Shown here in pieces: positions 21,898 through 32,062 of a DNA stretch of 64,000 nucleotides. The translations under genes were made by a program, and so were the position numbers. Origin of the DNA: Euclidia mi (Eukaryota > Arthropoda > Insecta > Lepidoptera > Erebidae); the NCBI GenBank assembly GCA_944739405.2, contig OX123209.2, forward strand, positions 10,175,217 to 10,239,216. Direction: 5' to 3'. The notes under the pieces are model-generated. The model saw nothing but the letters and a program-made list of their open reading frames with translations. It was not told the DNA's origin and searched no databases. Every line of letters begins with the position of its first letter. Position 1 is the stretch's first letter.

Positions 21898-22476
21898 TTA
21901 ACGCTCTTGGAGGAGCTAATAAAGATGGTCAAGGCTGGGCTAAGGTAAGATTTTTCGCAGTAAGTACGTAACATTGAAATATTATGTAGCCTCTATTATA
22001 TTCTTAAATTGTTATTTCGAGTGTGAGTGTTTAAAATGCCCGTGACGTAGGATTTAGTTCATATGCAAAACTTGTCTTGAAAGAAATACGTTTTGTTAAA
22101 AAACACTGCGCTCAAATTGCAGTGTCGATGAGGCAAACTGGTGGTGAAATTCCTCAGCACTTGCCAGTACTGTCTGCATTAGACAATCGGTTAGTGGCAG
22201 TGATGGGAGGGCAAGACTTTGCTGTTGGTGACCCACATCCTACAAATGAATCCATTCCATGAAATGGTAGGTAACAATGTCATTTAAAATTTTATATTGT
22301 AGTATAATGAAATTGATATATGTATTATAAAAAACTAATAATAATTAATAATTATTCTTGCAAAGTGTACCAGTGTCATCACCAGTCCACCATGATGCTG
22401 CGCCAGTTATGGTAGTCATTGTTGAGCAAAGTGCCAGATCCTCTACTCCTGGCACCTCATGTAACTATGTAACACC
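21898..22476 (+). pseudogene. zeste-like Myb/SANT protein remnant
   Basis: Exon pieces: NALGGANKDGQGWAK up to a GTAAGA donor near 21945, then from about 22078 KEIRFVKKHCAQIAVSMRQTGG and LVAVMGGQDFAVGDPH, then PVMVVIVEQSARSSTPGTS up to 22476. This is the pattern of regulatory protein zeste-like Myb/SANT proteins of arthropods (L-N-A-L-G-G-A... W-x-K-V, T-G-G, L-M-G). A stop interrupts near 22261. The upstream start is lost at the H3 junction. Such proteins can be host genes or transposon passengers; I cannot tell which. Confidence 0.6.
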
Positions 22477-23873
22477 TACAGGGTGATTTTTTATTGCTCG
22501 TATTCCCTTCTGGTGATTGTAGGCCCATAATGGAGTATTTTGACCCCCTACACATGGAGGTCCAAAATGCACCATTTTGGAATAAAACGGTTTTTAAGAT
22601 TTTTTGAACCAATTCCAAATTTTTGTTATAAAAATCTTCTAAAAAAATACTTTGACCATTACTGGTAGCAAATTGGATCTTATTTAATGGACAATTAAAT
22701 TGTCCATCTTTTTAAATACAATTAAGCTACTAACTCAACGTGGCATTTGAAAATAGAGCTGAAAACACACAAAAAAATTCTAATAAAATAAAATGACGCC
22801 ACTAAAAAGGAATTATTTCAAAAAAATAATATGTGGCATGTTATGTAAAGTGTTGGAATAACTTCCTGGTATTACCAGCTATCCAAAAAGTCATAAAAGT
22901 CTTAGCCAATTGGTGTGAATTTGGAGTAATAGCCGCTTTTGTTCAAAAAAGTGCTTGTGGACGACTCATTCGACAGAACATTTTTTCCTGTATTTGTTCT
23001 TAAGCTCTGCAATCAGCAGTGATTTACTAGTAGGGAGACCAACCTAGCAAAATGCATTGGGTCTTGGATTCGAATCCTTAGCGTAAATCACTGTCTTTTG
23101 TTAGTTAGGTAGTAAATGCTTATTAAGGTTTTAACTCTCACTTGTCCCATGACTCGAAGAGCATGTTCAGCCAGTTGATACCGGACGTCATGTTTATTTT
23201 AGAAACTCTTTTATGGGAGTCAAAAGCCTCAAATAAATAAATAGTTGCAAGAAAAAAGCCGTGACAACTAATTAATCCATAAAATATCCGAATTTCAGAT
23301 GGGCTCTCACTGTGACAAAACATAAATTACCTACATGAAAGCTTGTCGAATCAGCGTTGATACTCTATAATATGTATTTTTTTGTGAAAAGGAGACTTTT
23401 ACGAAGGCTTATTGCTCGCCTTATATGAGGTTCCGGCTCTGTTGGAAGAAGCTCCGATAGATGTGCGATAGATAGAGACATAGAGAATGTATGATATTTT
23501 GCCCAGCCAAAAACTACCCGTGCTGAGCGAAAAATCGAATCGCCAACATGTGGCAAAAACCGGAGCAAAATACCTAATCACCATGCAGTGGGTGGAACAA
23601 TATTCACAATACTAATTCGGTAGTAGTGGAATTCCTTGGCCTGCATCATGCGCCGTATTACGAATCTTAAGTTTTACGACAGATTGGGCTGAGTCCCAAC
23701 TACCCACTATTTCTTTCAATTATTTATTTATTTGAGGTTTTTGACTCCCTTAACAGAGTTTCTAAAATAAACATGACGTCCGGTACCAATTGGCTGAACA
23801 TGCTCTTCGAGTCACAGGACAAGTGAGAATTAAAACCTTAATAAGCATTTTTACTACGTAACTAACAAAAGAC

Positions 23874-24141
23874 TGCCTCGTTGGTCTCGCGGCATAAATG
23901 TGCGCGTGGGATTGGGAGGTCTCGGGTTCGATTCCCGGGTCGGGCAAAGTGTTATTGGGTTTTTCCGTTAGGCAATTTTCAGTAGCAGCACGGAATCTGG
24001 TAATGTGCCCGGTACGGCAATAGGCTCGCCCCCTATTACGTGGGACCTAAAAATTCCTGGCAAAATATGGGTGTAATATTACACCTCTGCCTACCCCTTC
24101 GGGGATACAGGCGTGAGTCTATAAATAAATAAATATAAATA
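23874..24141 (+). mobile_element. tRNA-derived SINE 1
   Basis: Flanked by 14-bp duplications AACTAACAAAAGAC (23860-23873 and 24142-24155). The head GCCTCGTTGGTCTCGCGGC (A box region) and GGGTTCGATTCCCG (B box) form a tRNA-like half, followed by a body with CTGCCTACCCCTTCGGGGAT and an (ATAAATAA) tail. Confidence 0.92.
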
Positions 24142-24626
24142 AACTAACAAAAGACAGTGATTTACGCTAAGGATTCGAATCCAAGACCCAATGCATTTTG
24201 CTAGGTTGGTCTCCCTACTAGTAAATGTCTGCTGATTGCAGAGCTTAAGAACAGATACAGGAAAAAGAATTCTGCCGAATAAGTCGTCCAGAAGCACTTT
24301 TTTGAACAAAAGCGGCTATTAATCTAAATTCACACCAGGCTAAGACTATTATACCTTTTTGGATAGCTGGTAATACCAGGAAGTTATTACAATACTTTAC
24401 ATAACATGCCACATATTATTTTTTTTGAAATAATTGCTTTTTTTGTGGCGTCATTTTATTTTATTCGAAGATTTTTTGTGTGTTTTTCAGCTCTATTTTC
24501 AAATTCCACGTTGAATTAGTAGCTTTATTTTATTTAAAAAGACAGACAATTTAATTTTCCATTAAATAAGACTCAATTAGCTACCAGTAATAGTCAAAAT
24601 AATTTTTTAGAAGATGTTTATAACAA

Positions 24627-25025
24627 CCGTGTGGTTGACGGCACAGAATACAAGTGTCACCACCCCCTATCTTGCCGTGGGTGTCGTAAGAGGCGACTAA
24701 GGGATAACACGATGCAAATACCATCTTTGAGTAGAGACGGAAAACTCGACATCAAACCCTATACGACTGCCTCGTTGGTCTCGCGGCATAAATGTGCGCG
24801 TGGGATCGGGGGGTCCCGGGTTCGATTCCTGGGTCGGGCAGTGTTATTGGGTTTTTCTGTCACGAAATTCTCAGTAGCAGCACGGAGTCTGGAAATGTGG
24901 CCGGTACGGCAATAGGCTCGCCCCTTATTACGTGGGACTAAAGTATATCTGGCGAAAAGTGGGGGTAGAAATACTCCTCTGCCTACCCCTTCGGGGATAA
25001 AAGGCGTGACGATATGTATGTATGT
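24627..25025 (+). mobile_element. composite SINE 2
   Basis: Flanked by the 13-bp duplication ATGTTTATAACAA (24614-24626 and 25026-25038). The 5' module starts CCGTGTGGTTGACGG and includes GGGTGTCGTAAGAGGCGAC; it is joined to the same tRNA-like head and body as SINE 1, ending in a GTAT repeat. The 5' module recurs at the 5' end of the minus-strand SINE at 50478-50727. Confidence 0.9.
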
Positions 25026-25807
25026 ATGTTTATAACAAAAATTAGGATTTGGTTCAAAAATCTTAAAAACCGTTTTATTCCAAAATGTTAAAAACCATTT
25101 TATTCCAAAATGGTGCATTTTGGACCACCATATGTAGGGAGTTAAAATACTCCATTATGGGCCTAGAATCACCACCTGAAGGGAATACGAGCAATTACAA
25201 ATCACCCTGTATAGGTAAGTGTTCATTTGAATTTGTTTACTAGTTATTTCAATAACCTCGCCTAAGTCACCAAGTGGGTTAAATCTTTAATTAAATCCTG
25301 TATTGCTGCAGACTTCACAGACGTACAGTCACGAGCATAAATATATTACTATGGGCAGATTAGCAAAAATATATGTCCCGAGAATAAGTTCAATAATATC
25401 TGTCTGCACGTACGCAGCAAAAATATCTGACATTATCAGGCAGCATAACGAAGTGGCATCAAAATTATGTGATGACAATGTCGAAGCATAAATATCTGAT
25501 GTGACAGGTGGCAAAATGTTATGATCCCTTGTGGAGAGCAAATATATGTAACGTTTTATATTTCTGTAATTTGTATTGATTCCGCCATAAAAGCATAAAT
25601 GTGACATCAACTAGGTGGCAATAATATCTGACATACAATTTATAAACAATAACATATTTGATATTATGTATAGCGCCTTACCGGCGCTATATTTAATATG
25701 GCCCAAAATGTTTTATTGAATATTGCCGGGCAAAGAATATGAACAAAAACACGTTATACATTTTTTTATTTGCCTAATCAACTTAATAAAATGATTTTAA
25801 GCGAGTA

Positions 25808-26437
25808 TATATGTCACCGGAGACTGACAAGAATCGCAAATTTATAAATATCCTAAGAAATGTATAAACTTTCGTAGGATTCTAAACGAGAGATAAAATG
25901 TACTATTTTACGCCCACCTTTTCGCAAATGGCTTAACTTACTAATACGCGTAAAATAATAAATAAGCAATTACCAAACGCCATGTGCGCTCTGATTGGTT
26001 GAATAAGTCACGTTTTTTTTCCTTCCTCTCCACCGCCATTGTTCGCTTTTCTTTCACTCATAAACTGGAACTTTAGCGATGTTTATGAGCCTAAGTTAAC
26101 GGAACCCTGCTTCGCAAGGCTCCTATTTTTCTGTTCAGAGTCACAAGAAAACCTAACATAACCTATTAAGTTGAATTGATAACGACCTTCATTATCACCG
26201 ACCGACCAATCAGAGAGCAGTATGTTATTTGCCGTATTTTAAAGAAGCGTAAAATTAATGTGAAACTTCTGTGATTGGTTGAACCGTTTAGAATCTTACG
26301 AATAGATATTCGTTAGTTTATAAATTTACCACCAGACGTCGCAAATTGATAAATTTGCGAAAATATGGGCGTAAAATAATACAATTTATCTCCCGTTTAG
26401 AATTTCCTAGTAAATTTATAAACTTCCGGTGACATCT
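25808..26437. mobile_element. nested MITE with inverted ends
   Basis: ATGTCACCGGA at the left faces TCCGGTGACAT at the right; inside, AACGAGAGATAAA and TTTTACGCCCA are mirrored by TTTATCTCCCGTT and TGGGCGTAAAA. No coding capacity. Arms of about 120 bp with many mismatches. No clear target duplication. Confidence 0.65.
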
Positions 26438-26660
26438 AATTAAACATAATGAATTAGATACATACATACATAGACTCACGCCTGTTTTCGGGAGGGGTAG
26501 GCAGAGACTACGGAACGCCATTTGCAACGATCCTGACATATCTCTCTTGCTTCATTCACTCCCATCAGATTCCTCATGCATGCTCTTCTTATAATGAATT
26601 AAAATCGAATAAATCCACAATTTGCATCATTACGTCCTGTAGCCTCTTTTGCATTGTAGA

Positions 26661-26756
26661 ACTATATTAGCACACACTTGCGAGCCTCGGAGTGACGCCC
26701 AAATGTCAACTATATTAGCACACACTTGCGAGCCTCGGAGTGACGCCCAAATGTCA
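26661..26756. repeat. perfect 48-bp tandem duplication
   Basis: The unit starting ACTATATTAGCACACACTTG and ending CGCCCAAATGTCA occurs twice with no differences (26661-26708, 26709-26756). Confidence 0.97.
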
Positions 26757-26779
26757 AAGGTGTGACAACGCAGAAAATC

Positions 26780-26880
26780 ATGGGTTCCAGCCAGAGTTGG
26801 ATCCTATTGTTGAAACATTGAACTCCACAGATTCTCAATGGGATTCAAGTCAGGGTTATCTTAAGGGAAATTGAATAACT
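26780..26880 (-). pseudogene. Tc1-type transposase scrap
   Basis: On the minus strand the phrase PDLNPIENLWSSMF, preceded by LFNFP, is the signature around the third catalytic residue of Tc1 transposases. Stops on both sides. It fits the TA-duplicating long-TIR element that contains it. Confidence 0.7.
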
Positions 26881-26952
26881 TTAAGGCCTCTCTTTGAATA
26901 TTAACTTTTAAACCACTCACGAGTTATTCGAGTGCAATGAATGAAATATGTG

Positions 26953-27000
26953 CATCGAATAGTATCCATGTATGTCTTCATACATGGATACTGTTCGATG
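26953..27000. repeat. 48-bp near-perfect hairpin
   Basis: Arms of 22 bases, CATCGAATAGTATCCATGTATG and its complement, with one mismatch and a TCTT loop. Confidence 0.95.
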
Positions 27001-27815
27001 ATTCTTCGTCAATCCAATGAAATCCAAAAAAATAAGTAAGGTCTGGGGGCCTGATATATTACAATAAAAACAATAGGGGATTGGACTGTATTAAAAATAA
27101 ATTGCAAATTATCATTGTATCAAAAATATTGTCTCAAATCACCACTGTCCACTATAAATATTCTTACATTTTAATTTTGGTCTTACAGCAAATTTCATAT
27201 AAATAAAACCATAAAAGAGTACAGCAGTTGATAAAATACAAAACTAGCGTTTCGATGGGTGACAAAAAGTTACTGATTTGACCAGGCAGTCCGATATCGT
27301 ATTCCTTAACTATCACTCGGCAGCCGTAGATAGAATAGATCTACCCACTACAATAACAAATAATTTAATTCGGTCGTGATATTGGATATGTCTAGAAATA
27401 AATATGTATAGTATAAAACGACAGCCTATATTAAAACAATGTAAAAAAAAATTTTTTGTTTTAATTATTTCTTATGAATTTAAAATTAAATTGAAGATAA
27501 AATAAGATATTATTGCCACTTAGTTGATATCACATATTTATGCTTTTATGGCGGAATCAATGCAAATTACAGAAATAGAAAACGTAACATATATTTGCTC
27601 TCCACAAGGCATCATAACATTTTGCTCCTGTCACATCACATATTATTTTATGCTTCGACATTGTCATCACATAGTTTTGATGCCACTTCATTATGCTGCC
27701 TGATAATTTCATATATTTTTGCTGCGTACGTTCAGACAGATATTATTGAACTCATTCTTGGGTCAGATATTTTTGCTTATCTGCCCATAGTAATATATTT
27801 ATGCTCGTGACTGTA

Positions 27816-28551
27816 CAACTAATGTCCATTGGTTGCATGTTTGTAGTCCCAACAGCACAGCACTCTTAGACCCGAAACAACAATTTGTAGATCTCACAAA
27901 GTTTTCTTAAGGGTGGGAATAGAACCCATAACCATAAACTAACAGCCGTATGTGCAGTTTATTGTACTACAAATATAGACTATTTTTAAACTTGGGCATC
28001 AAATGAAGATGGTATTCGCAAGATAATAGTGATAGTAATTTTTACCAATTAGTTTAGGGTCGCTCAGGGTAATTGTAAACTGAGGTGATTGGAAACAACT
28101 CCCAATAGACATTCGATAATGTATTTAGGTTGACGTCGTTAGACGGAACGTTATTTTAATCTGTTGTTAATTACGACAAATGTCAATTTATTCGTCTGTC
28201 AGAAAAGTAACCTCAATTTCAGTGTGACGAAAAGTTGCCTGCAGAAAATTATTTTCAAGGTTTTGCACGAATTTCATAGTAAAAGATTTTGTATGAAAAG
28301 TTGAGAAGTTGTTGATTGTTTTTTCCGCTTCCATTCAATGGAATTATGTTTGCATTTTACATTTAATAACATCAATCTAACAAGCATCAAAGTAGTGTTT
28401 ACATTGACCCAAACGATATACTGGGTGGAGGTAATTGTAAACGGGTTAGGGGATAATTGTAAACAGTGGGGTGATTGTAAACTCTTATAATTTCTGCTAC
28501 TAACATGGTGATGGGTAAACGTAAATATTTCTTTTCAGGTACTATTTCAAA
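27816..28551. other. flank and 5' region of a pogo-like element
   Basis: No gene. The phrase TAATTGTAAAC or GATTGTAAAC recurs near 28070, 28430, 28452 and 28472, which suggests subterminal repeats of the pogo-like element that starts coding at 28552. A CAGGGTAATTGTAAAC near 28067 may be its left end. Confidence 0.45.
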
Positions 28552-29947
28552 ATGCCACGCGTTTACATCCATAAAGAGAGACAAAATATTTTATTTAAAA
28601 ACATGGAGGACTTACAGCTAATGTAACAGTATACAAAGTAATATAGTAGCTTGATACAAGCCATTTACAAGTCCTCACATCTAAAAACATTAAAGTTACG
28701 ACTCGCTCTAATAATGTAAGTATTCTGCTGGTAAGTAGTAGAGGCGGATGGTACATTCAATGGTTGGATGAAACCGTGTCGACTTAGGTGGTTACATTGA
28801 AAGCAAACTTGCCGAGGAGATCCGAGCAGTCAATTTCGCTAATATGAATAACTTTTAGGAGTAACAGACAGTCTGCAATCTCACGACGTTTTTCCAAGGG
28901 AAGAATATGAAATTTTTTACATAGACCCAGATAATTGTTTGAATGATAGGTTATCATTTGGTGATAACATAAATATTTAATAAACCGTTTCTGAACCATT
29001 TCAATGCGATCAATGTATCTTCTGTTTTGTAATATACCTTACAAAAGGCTGTTAGGGATGTAAAGGAAAACAAGAAGACTTATAGACAAGTTGAAGAAGC
29101 CTATAACGTCCCTATCTCAGTTATTTATCACCGAATAAAAGGCAGAAAAGTCGACATTAACAGAATGGGCGCTGGTATTTCAAAAGTATTGCCAGCTCGT
29201 GTGGAAGAACACATAGCTGCTTGCCTTAAAACTCGAGCACAAATGGGTCTTCCCGTTATAAAAGAAGAACTATAAAACCTCGTGAAGTATGTTGATAGTA
29301 ATAGCATTGTGAATAATTTCAAAGACAATAAACCTGGCAATTATTGGTACATAAGTTTTATGAAACGCCACCCAGAACTGACACTAAAAAGCCTGAACAT
29401 CTACAAAAACTGCGGATGGATGCCAGGAAACCGTTGTAAAAGAGAACAATTTGGAACAAAAATCCACGTACCTTTATAACTGCGGCGCGAGTGGCTTTCA
29501 GAGCGATCCTAGTAAATTATGGGCTATATAGGTCACAAAGGTAAAGCTCTTTATCCAGTGTCTGGAGGTTCAGGAAGGGAATCAACGACAGTACTTGCAT
29601 GTGTATCTGCCGTTAGAAGGGTTTTGCCGCCCGTTATTGTATTTAAAGGAGCTGCTGTGCAAGCACGATGGACATCAGAAAAATCCTACATTCATTGTAC
29701 GCAGCTTCCAAAAATGGAGGGATAGATGAACATGTTTTTTTTAAAGTGGTTGATAAAATCTTTCATATATAAATGGTATAACCAGATTACGTGAAGAACG
29801 AAATGAACCACACCAAAAAGCCTTATTCCTGTATGATGGACATGCAAGCCATATCAGTGTTCGAATAATCGAAGAGGCTGATAAGGCAAAAATTGTACTT
29901 ACGAAGTTCCCAAGCATATAACTGATAGGATTCAACCCCTTGACAAA
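28552..29947 (+). pseudogene. pogo/Tigger-like transposase, N-terminal and central parts
   Basis: ATG 28552 gives MPRVYIHKERQN and NMEDLQ, the usual start of a pogo N-terminal helix-turn-helix. After an inserted LINE fragment the sense resumes at 29043 with KAVRDVKENKKTYRQVEEAY and PISVIYHRIKGRK, then the Tc5-type region RVEEHIAACLKTRAQMG. Further scraps include GYIGHKGKALYPVSGGSGRE and FLYDGHASHISVRIIEEA (catalytic Asp region) and ITDRIQPLDK near 29930. Several stops and shifts. The end of the protein seems to lie at 42155-42415. Confidence 0.75.
28617..29040 (-). mobile_element. 5'-truncated LINE fragment inside the pogo gene
   Basis: The minus strand encodes DRIEMVQKRFIKYL, LCKKFHILPLEKRREIADCL and EIDCSDLLGKFAFNV, the post-RT region of non-LTR elements. 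It is bracketed by CTTACA (28611-28616 and about 29036-29041) and lies between pogo codons for MEDLQ and KAVRD. Confidence 0.7.
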
Positions 29948-30471
29948 TTTGTTGAACACAGCAACTTTTATTTGTGATACATCTTTGATTTCTAAGTTCA
30001 AATTGATCTCATATTTAGATTTGAGATGATTATTATGCTGATTACTTTAAGTACCAATGATGAATTATGAAAAGGGGAATGCCCACTCTCCATAGTCTCC
30101 TAGGCCCAAGATGGACATCAAATATTATTATAAATAAATTGCAAAATGTTTTACATAATATAACATTTTGCTGAACTGCTTCAAAAACTGACTTGACAAC
30201 TTCTCCAAATCTAAAAACACCCACGCATCAGCTTACTAAGCTGCTAGTGCGGTTATACTATAATAATAATAATAATTTCCTATGAGAAAAGTGTCAGACT
30301 ATAAGATAAGCTTTTTCTTTGTGAAATGCTTAATTATTGATTATGATAAAATAGGTGTTTGCGCCTTATAAGGATACAAAAATAAAACATATTTGCTATT
30401 TTAAATATCTATATTCTCTTCATCATCATACACAATTAGCAAATCATCTAAAAAGGGTGCAGGAGGGCATA

Positions 30472-32062
30472 CACACATCAACAAAGTCTAGGGATATTTT
30501 ATATTTCATCAAATATCTAAAAATCTATGAAGAATTTTCTGATACAGTAAATAGAAGAATCATAGATTATTTTAAGGTCTTTAATAAAAATAAAAAACAT
30601 TTCGTGTTTTTTTTTGTTTTAAATAAAAAAAATATTTTTTTTAATCATCATGGAAAATTAGTATGATGACAACAAACATTTCTTCTTAAAAAACTATTAA
30701 TTTTAATAAAAATGGAAAAAATCTTGTAAAATCTAATCATTAATAATCAGTGTTGCCACCTCTTACATTGATTACACATCGACATCGATTGTTAATACTT
30801 AAAATTAAATTGTCAATGTCTTGCTGCGGTATGAGGTCCCATGTCCTTTGCAAGTGTTCGTAAAGTTGTTGTTCAGTCGTCAAATTTGGTGGAAAATCTC
30901 TCAAAGCTTTTCGTTGTAACATGTCCCAGGCATGCTCGATAGGATTTAAGTCGGGCGACTGTGCAGGCCAATCCAAAACTTGAATATCGTGCTCTCGGAG
31001 AGCGGTCGATACCAGCCGCGCCGTATGGCAAGGAGCATTATCGTGCATGAGTAGAAATTCATGGCCTATTTGAGTTCTGTGTGGGACAATAACGGGCTCT
31101 ACTACCTCCTCGTGGTATTTTTGTGCAGTCATGCTGCCTTGGATCCAAACGAGTTGGGTTCGTCCGCCAAGACGAATTCCTGCCCACACCATGATTGTCC
31201 CGCCTTGGTATGGGTGGACCTCCTGAGGGTGCCGTAGACGGCTAACTCTCCCTGGAGCTCTCCAAACGCGTGTTCTTCGTGAATCCGGGTGAAACCCAAA
31301 CCGGGACTCATCGGTGAACAGCACCAAAGACCATTGTTCGTCACTCCATGGTAAATGCTCCCGAGCCCACGAAAGCCGCCGACCGCGATTGCCACGTCGC
31401 AATGCTGGAACACGCAATGGTCTTCGAGCATGAAGATCAACTTCATGTAACCTTCTTCGCACGGTTTGGTCGCTTACCAGCAGCTGGTGGTCCTCCTGGA
31501 GCCTTTGCACTAGTTGCAGCGCTGTGATATTGGGTTGTCTTCTGGCGGTCATTTGGAGAAATCGATCCTGTCTCTGCGTAGTAACACGATATCTACCTGT
31601 GTGCTGTTCGGCCACATCTCCAGTACTGCGATAACGTGACCACAACCTTGATATCACATTTTGACTGGTATGTAGGGCCTCAGCAACGACGCGTTGAATT
31701 GCACCATTTTCTAACATGCCCACGGCTCGTAACATTTCATCTCGACTCAAATGACGACGTGACATGACTTTTAAAGTTCGTACGTCACGTTAAATTAAAA
31801 AAGAAAAACAATTAAAAACCCTTTTCATTAATAATTATAATAAAACAGTTTTAACTTTCTTTAATGTAACGAATTACTAGCAAATTTGCCGCCATATTTT
31901 GTTTATTATTTTGTTTTTTTTCTTTCCATGTTCAAATTTTGAAAATAGAATAAAAGAGGTTTTAATCTGTATATAAACTTTTTGTGGAAACTAACAAGGT
32001 TCTAAACTATAAACTCGTAAATAATTTAGGATTAAGATATCCCTAGACTTTGTTGATGTGTG
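30472..32062 (-). mobile_element. Tc1-like element, 1591 bp, complete
   Basis: Ends CACACATCAACAAAGTCTAG and the complement CTAGACTTTGTTGATGTGTG, with TA at 30470-30471 and 32063-32064. Contains one full-length transposase. It sits in the last coding exon of the DDE/SWIM transposase; joining the flanks over one TA keeps that frame open for another 22 codons or so to a stop at 30401-30403. Confidence 0.95.
30740..31765 (-). CDS. Tc1-like transposase, intact 341 aa
   Basis: The N-terminal helix-turn-helix pair runs from MSRRHLSRDEMLRAVG to about residue 110. The DDE domain shows FTDESRFGF (first Asp, about residue 153), LLMHDNAPCH (second Asp, about 245) and SPDLNPIEHAWD (third, Glu, about 280), a DD34E spacing. 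Length is typical (about 340). No stop or frameshift. GC content is clearly higher than that of its surroundings, which suggests a recent arrival from another source. Confidence 0.96.
   Translation of the reverse strand: MSRRHLSRDEMLRAVGMLENGAIQRVVAEALHTSQNVISRLWSRYRSTGDVAEQHTGRYRVTTQRQDRFLQMTARRQPNITALQLVQRLQEDHQLLVSDQTVRRRLHEVDLHARRPLRVPALRRGNRGRRLSWAREHLPWSDEQWSLVLFTDESRFGFHPDSRRTRVWRAPGRVSRLRHPQEVHPYQGGTIMVWAGIRLGGRTQLVWIQGSMTAQKYHEEVVEPVIVPHRTQIGHEFLLMHDNAPCHTARLVSTALREHDIQVLDWPAQSPDLNPIEHAWDMLQRKALRDFPPNLTTEQQLYEHLQRTWDLIPQQDIDNLILSINNRCRCVINVRGGNTDY

Larger units (their letters stand above)
22479..25209. mobile_element. foldback element, arms of about 780 bp, TA target
   Basis: Begins CAGGGTGATT and ends AATCACCCTG with TA on both sides. 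The left arm (22479 to about 23252) is the inverse of the right arm (about 23712-25209), for example TTCCTGGTATTACCAGCTAT against ATAGCTGGTAATACCAGGAA. The right arm is lengthened by two SINE insertions. The central 460 bases are unique and non-coding. No transposase is seen. It interrupts the zeste-like remnant. TA duplication and CAG start point to Tc1/mariner-type mobilisation; that is inference. Confidence 0.88.
25326..27813. mobile_element. long-TIR Tc1/mariner-type element, 2.5 kb
   Basis: Ends CAGTCACGAGCATAAATAT and the complement ATATTTATGCTCGTGACTG, with TA duplication. The inverted repeats are about 310 bp (25326-25635 and 27503-27813) and contain repeated ATATTTTTGC/GCAAAAATAT phrases. 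The interior holds a decayed Tc1-type transposase scrap near 26780-26880, a nested MITE and repeats, so the element is non-autonomous. Confidence 0.88.

Noticed and set aside
22995..23090. tRNA gene in the foldback arm
   Set aside because: GGATTCGAATCC is palindromic and the rest does not fold as a cloverleaf; present in both arms as part of the element.
30240..30275. ATA microsatellite as regulatory signal
   Set aside because: Short simple repeat of a kind common in AT-rich insect DNA.
31129..31446. 105-codon minus-strand frame inside the Tc1 gene
   Set aside because: Alternative frame of the intact transposase.
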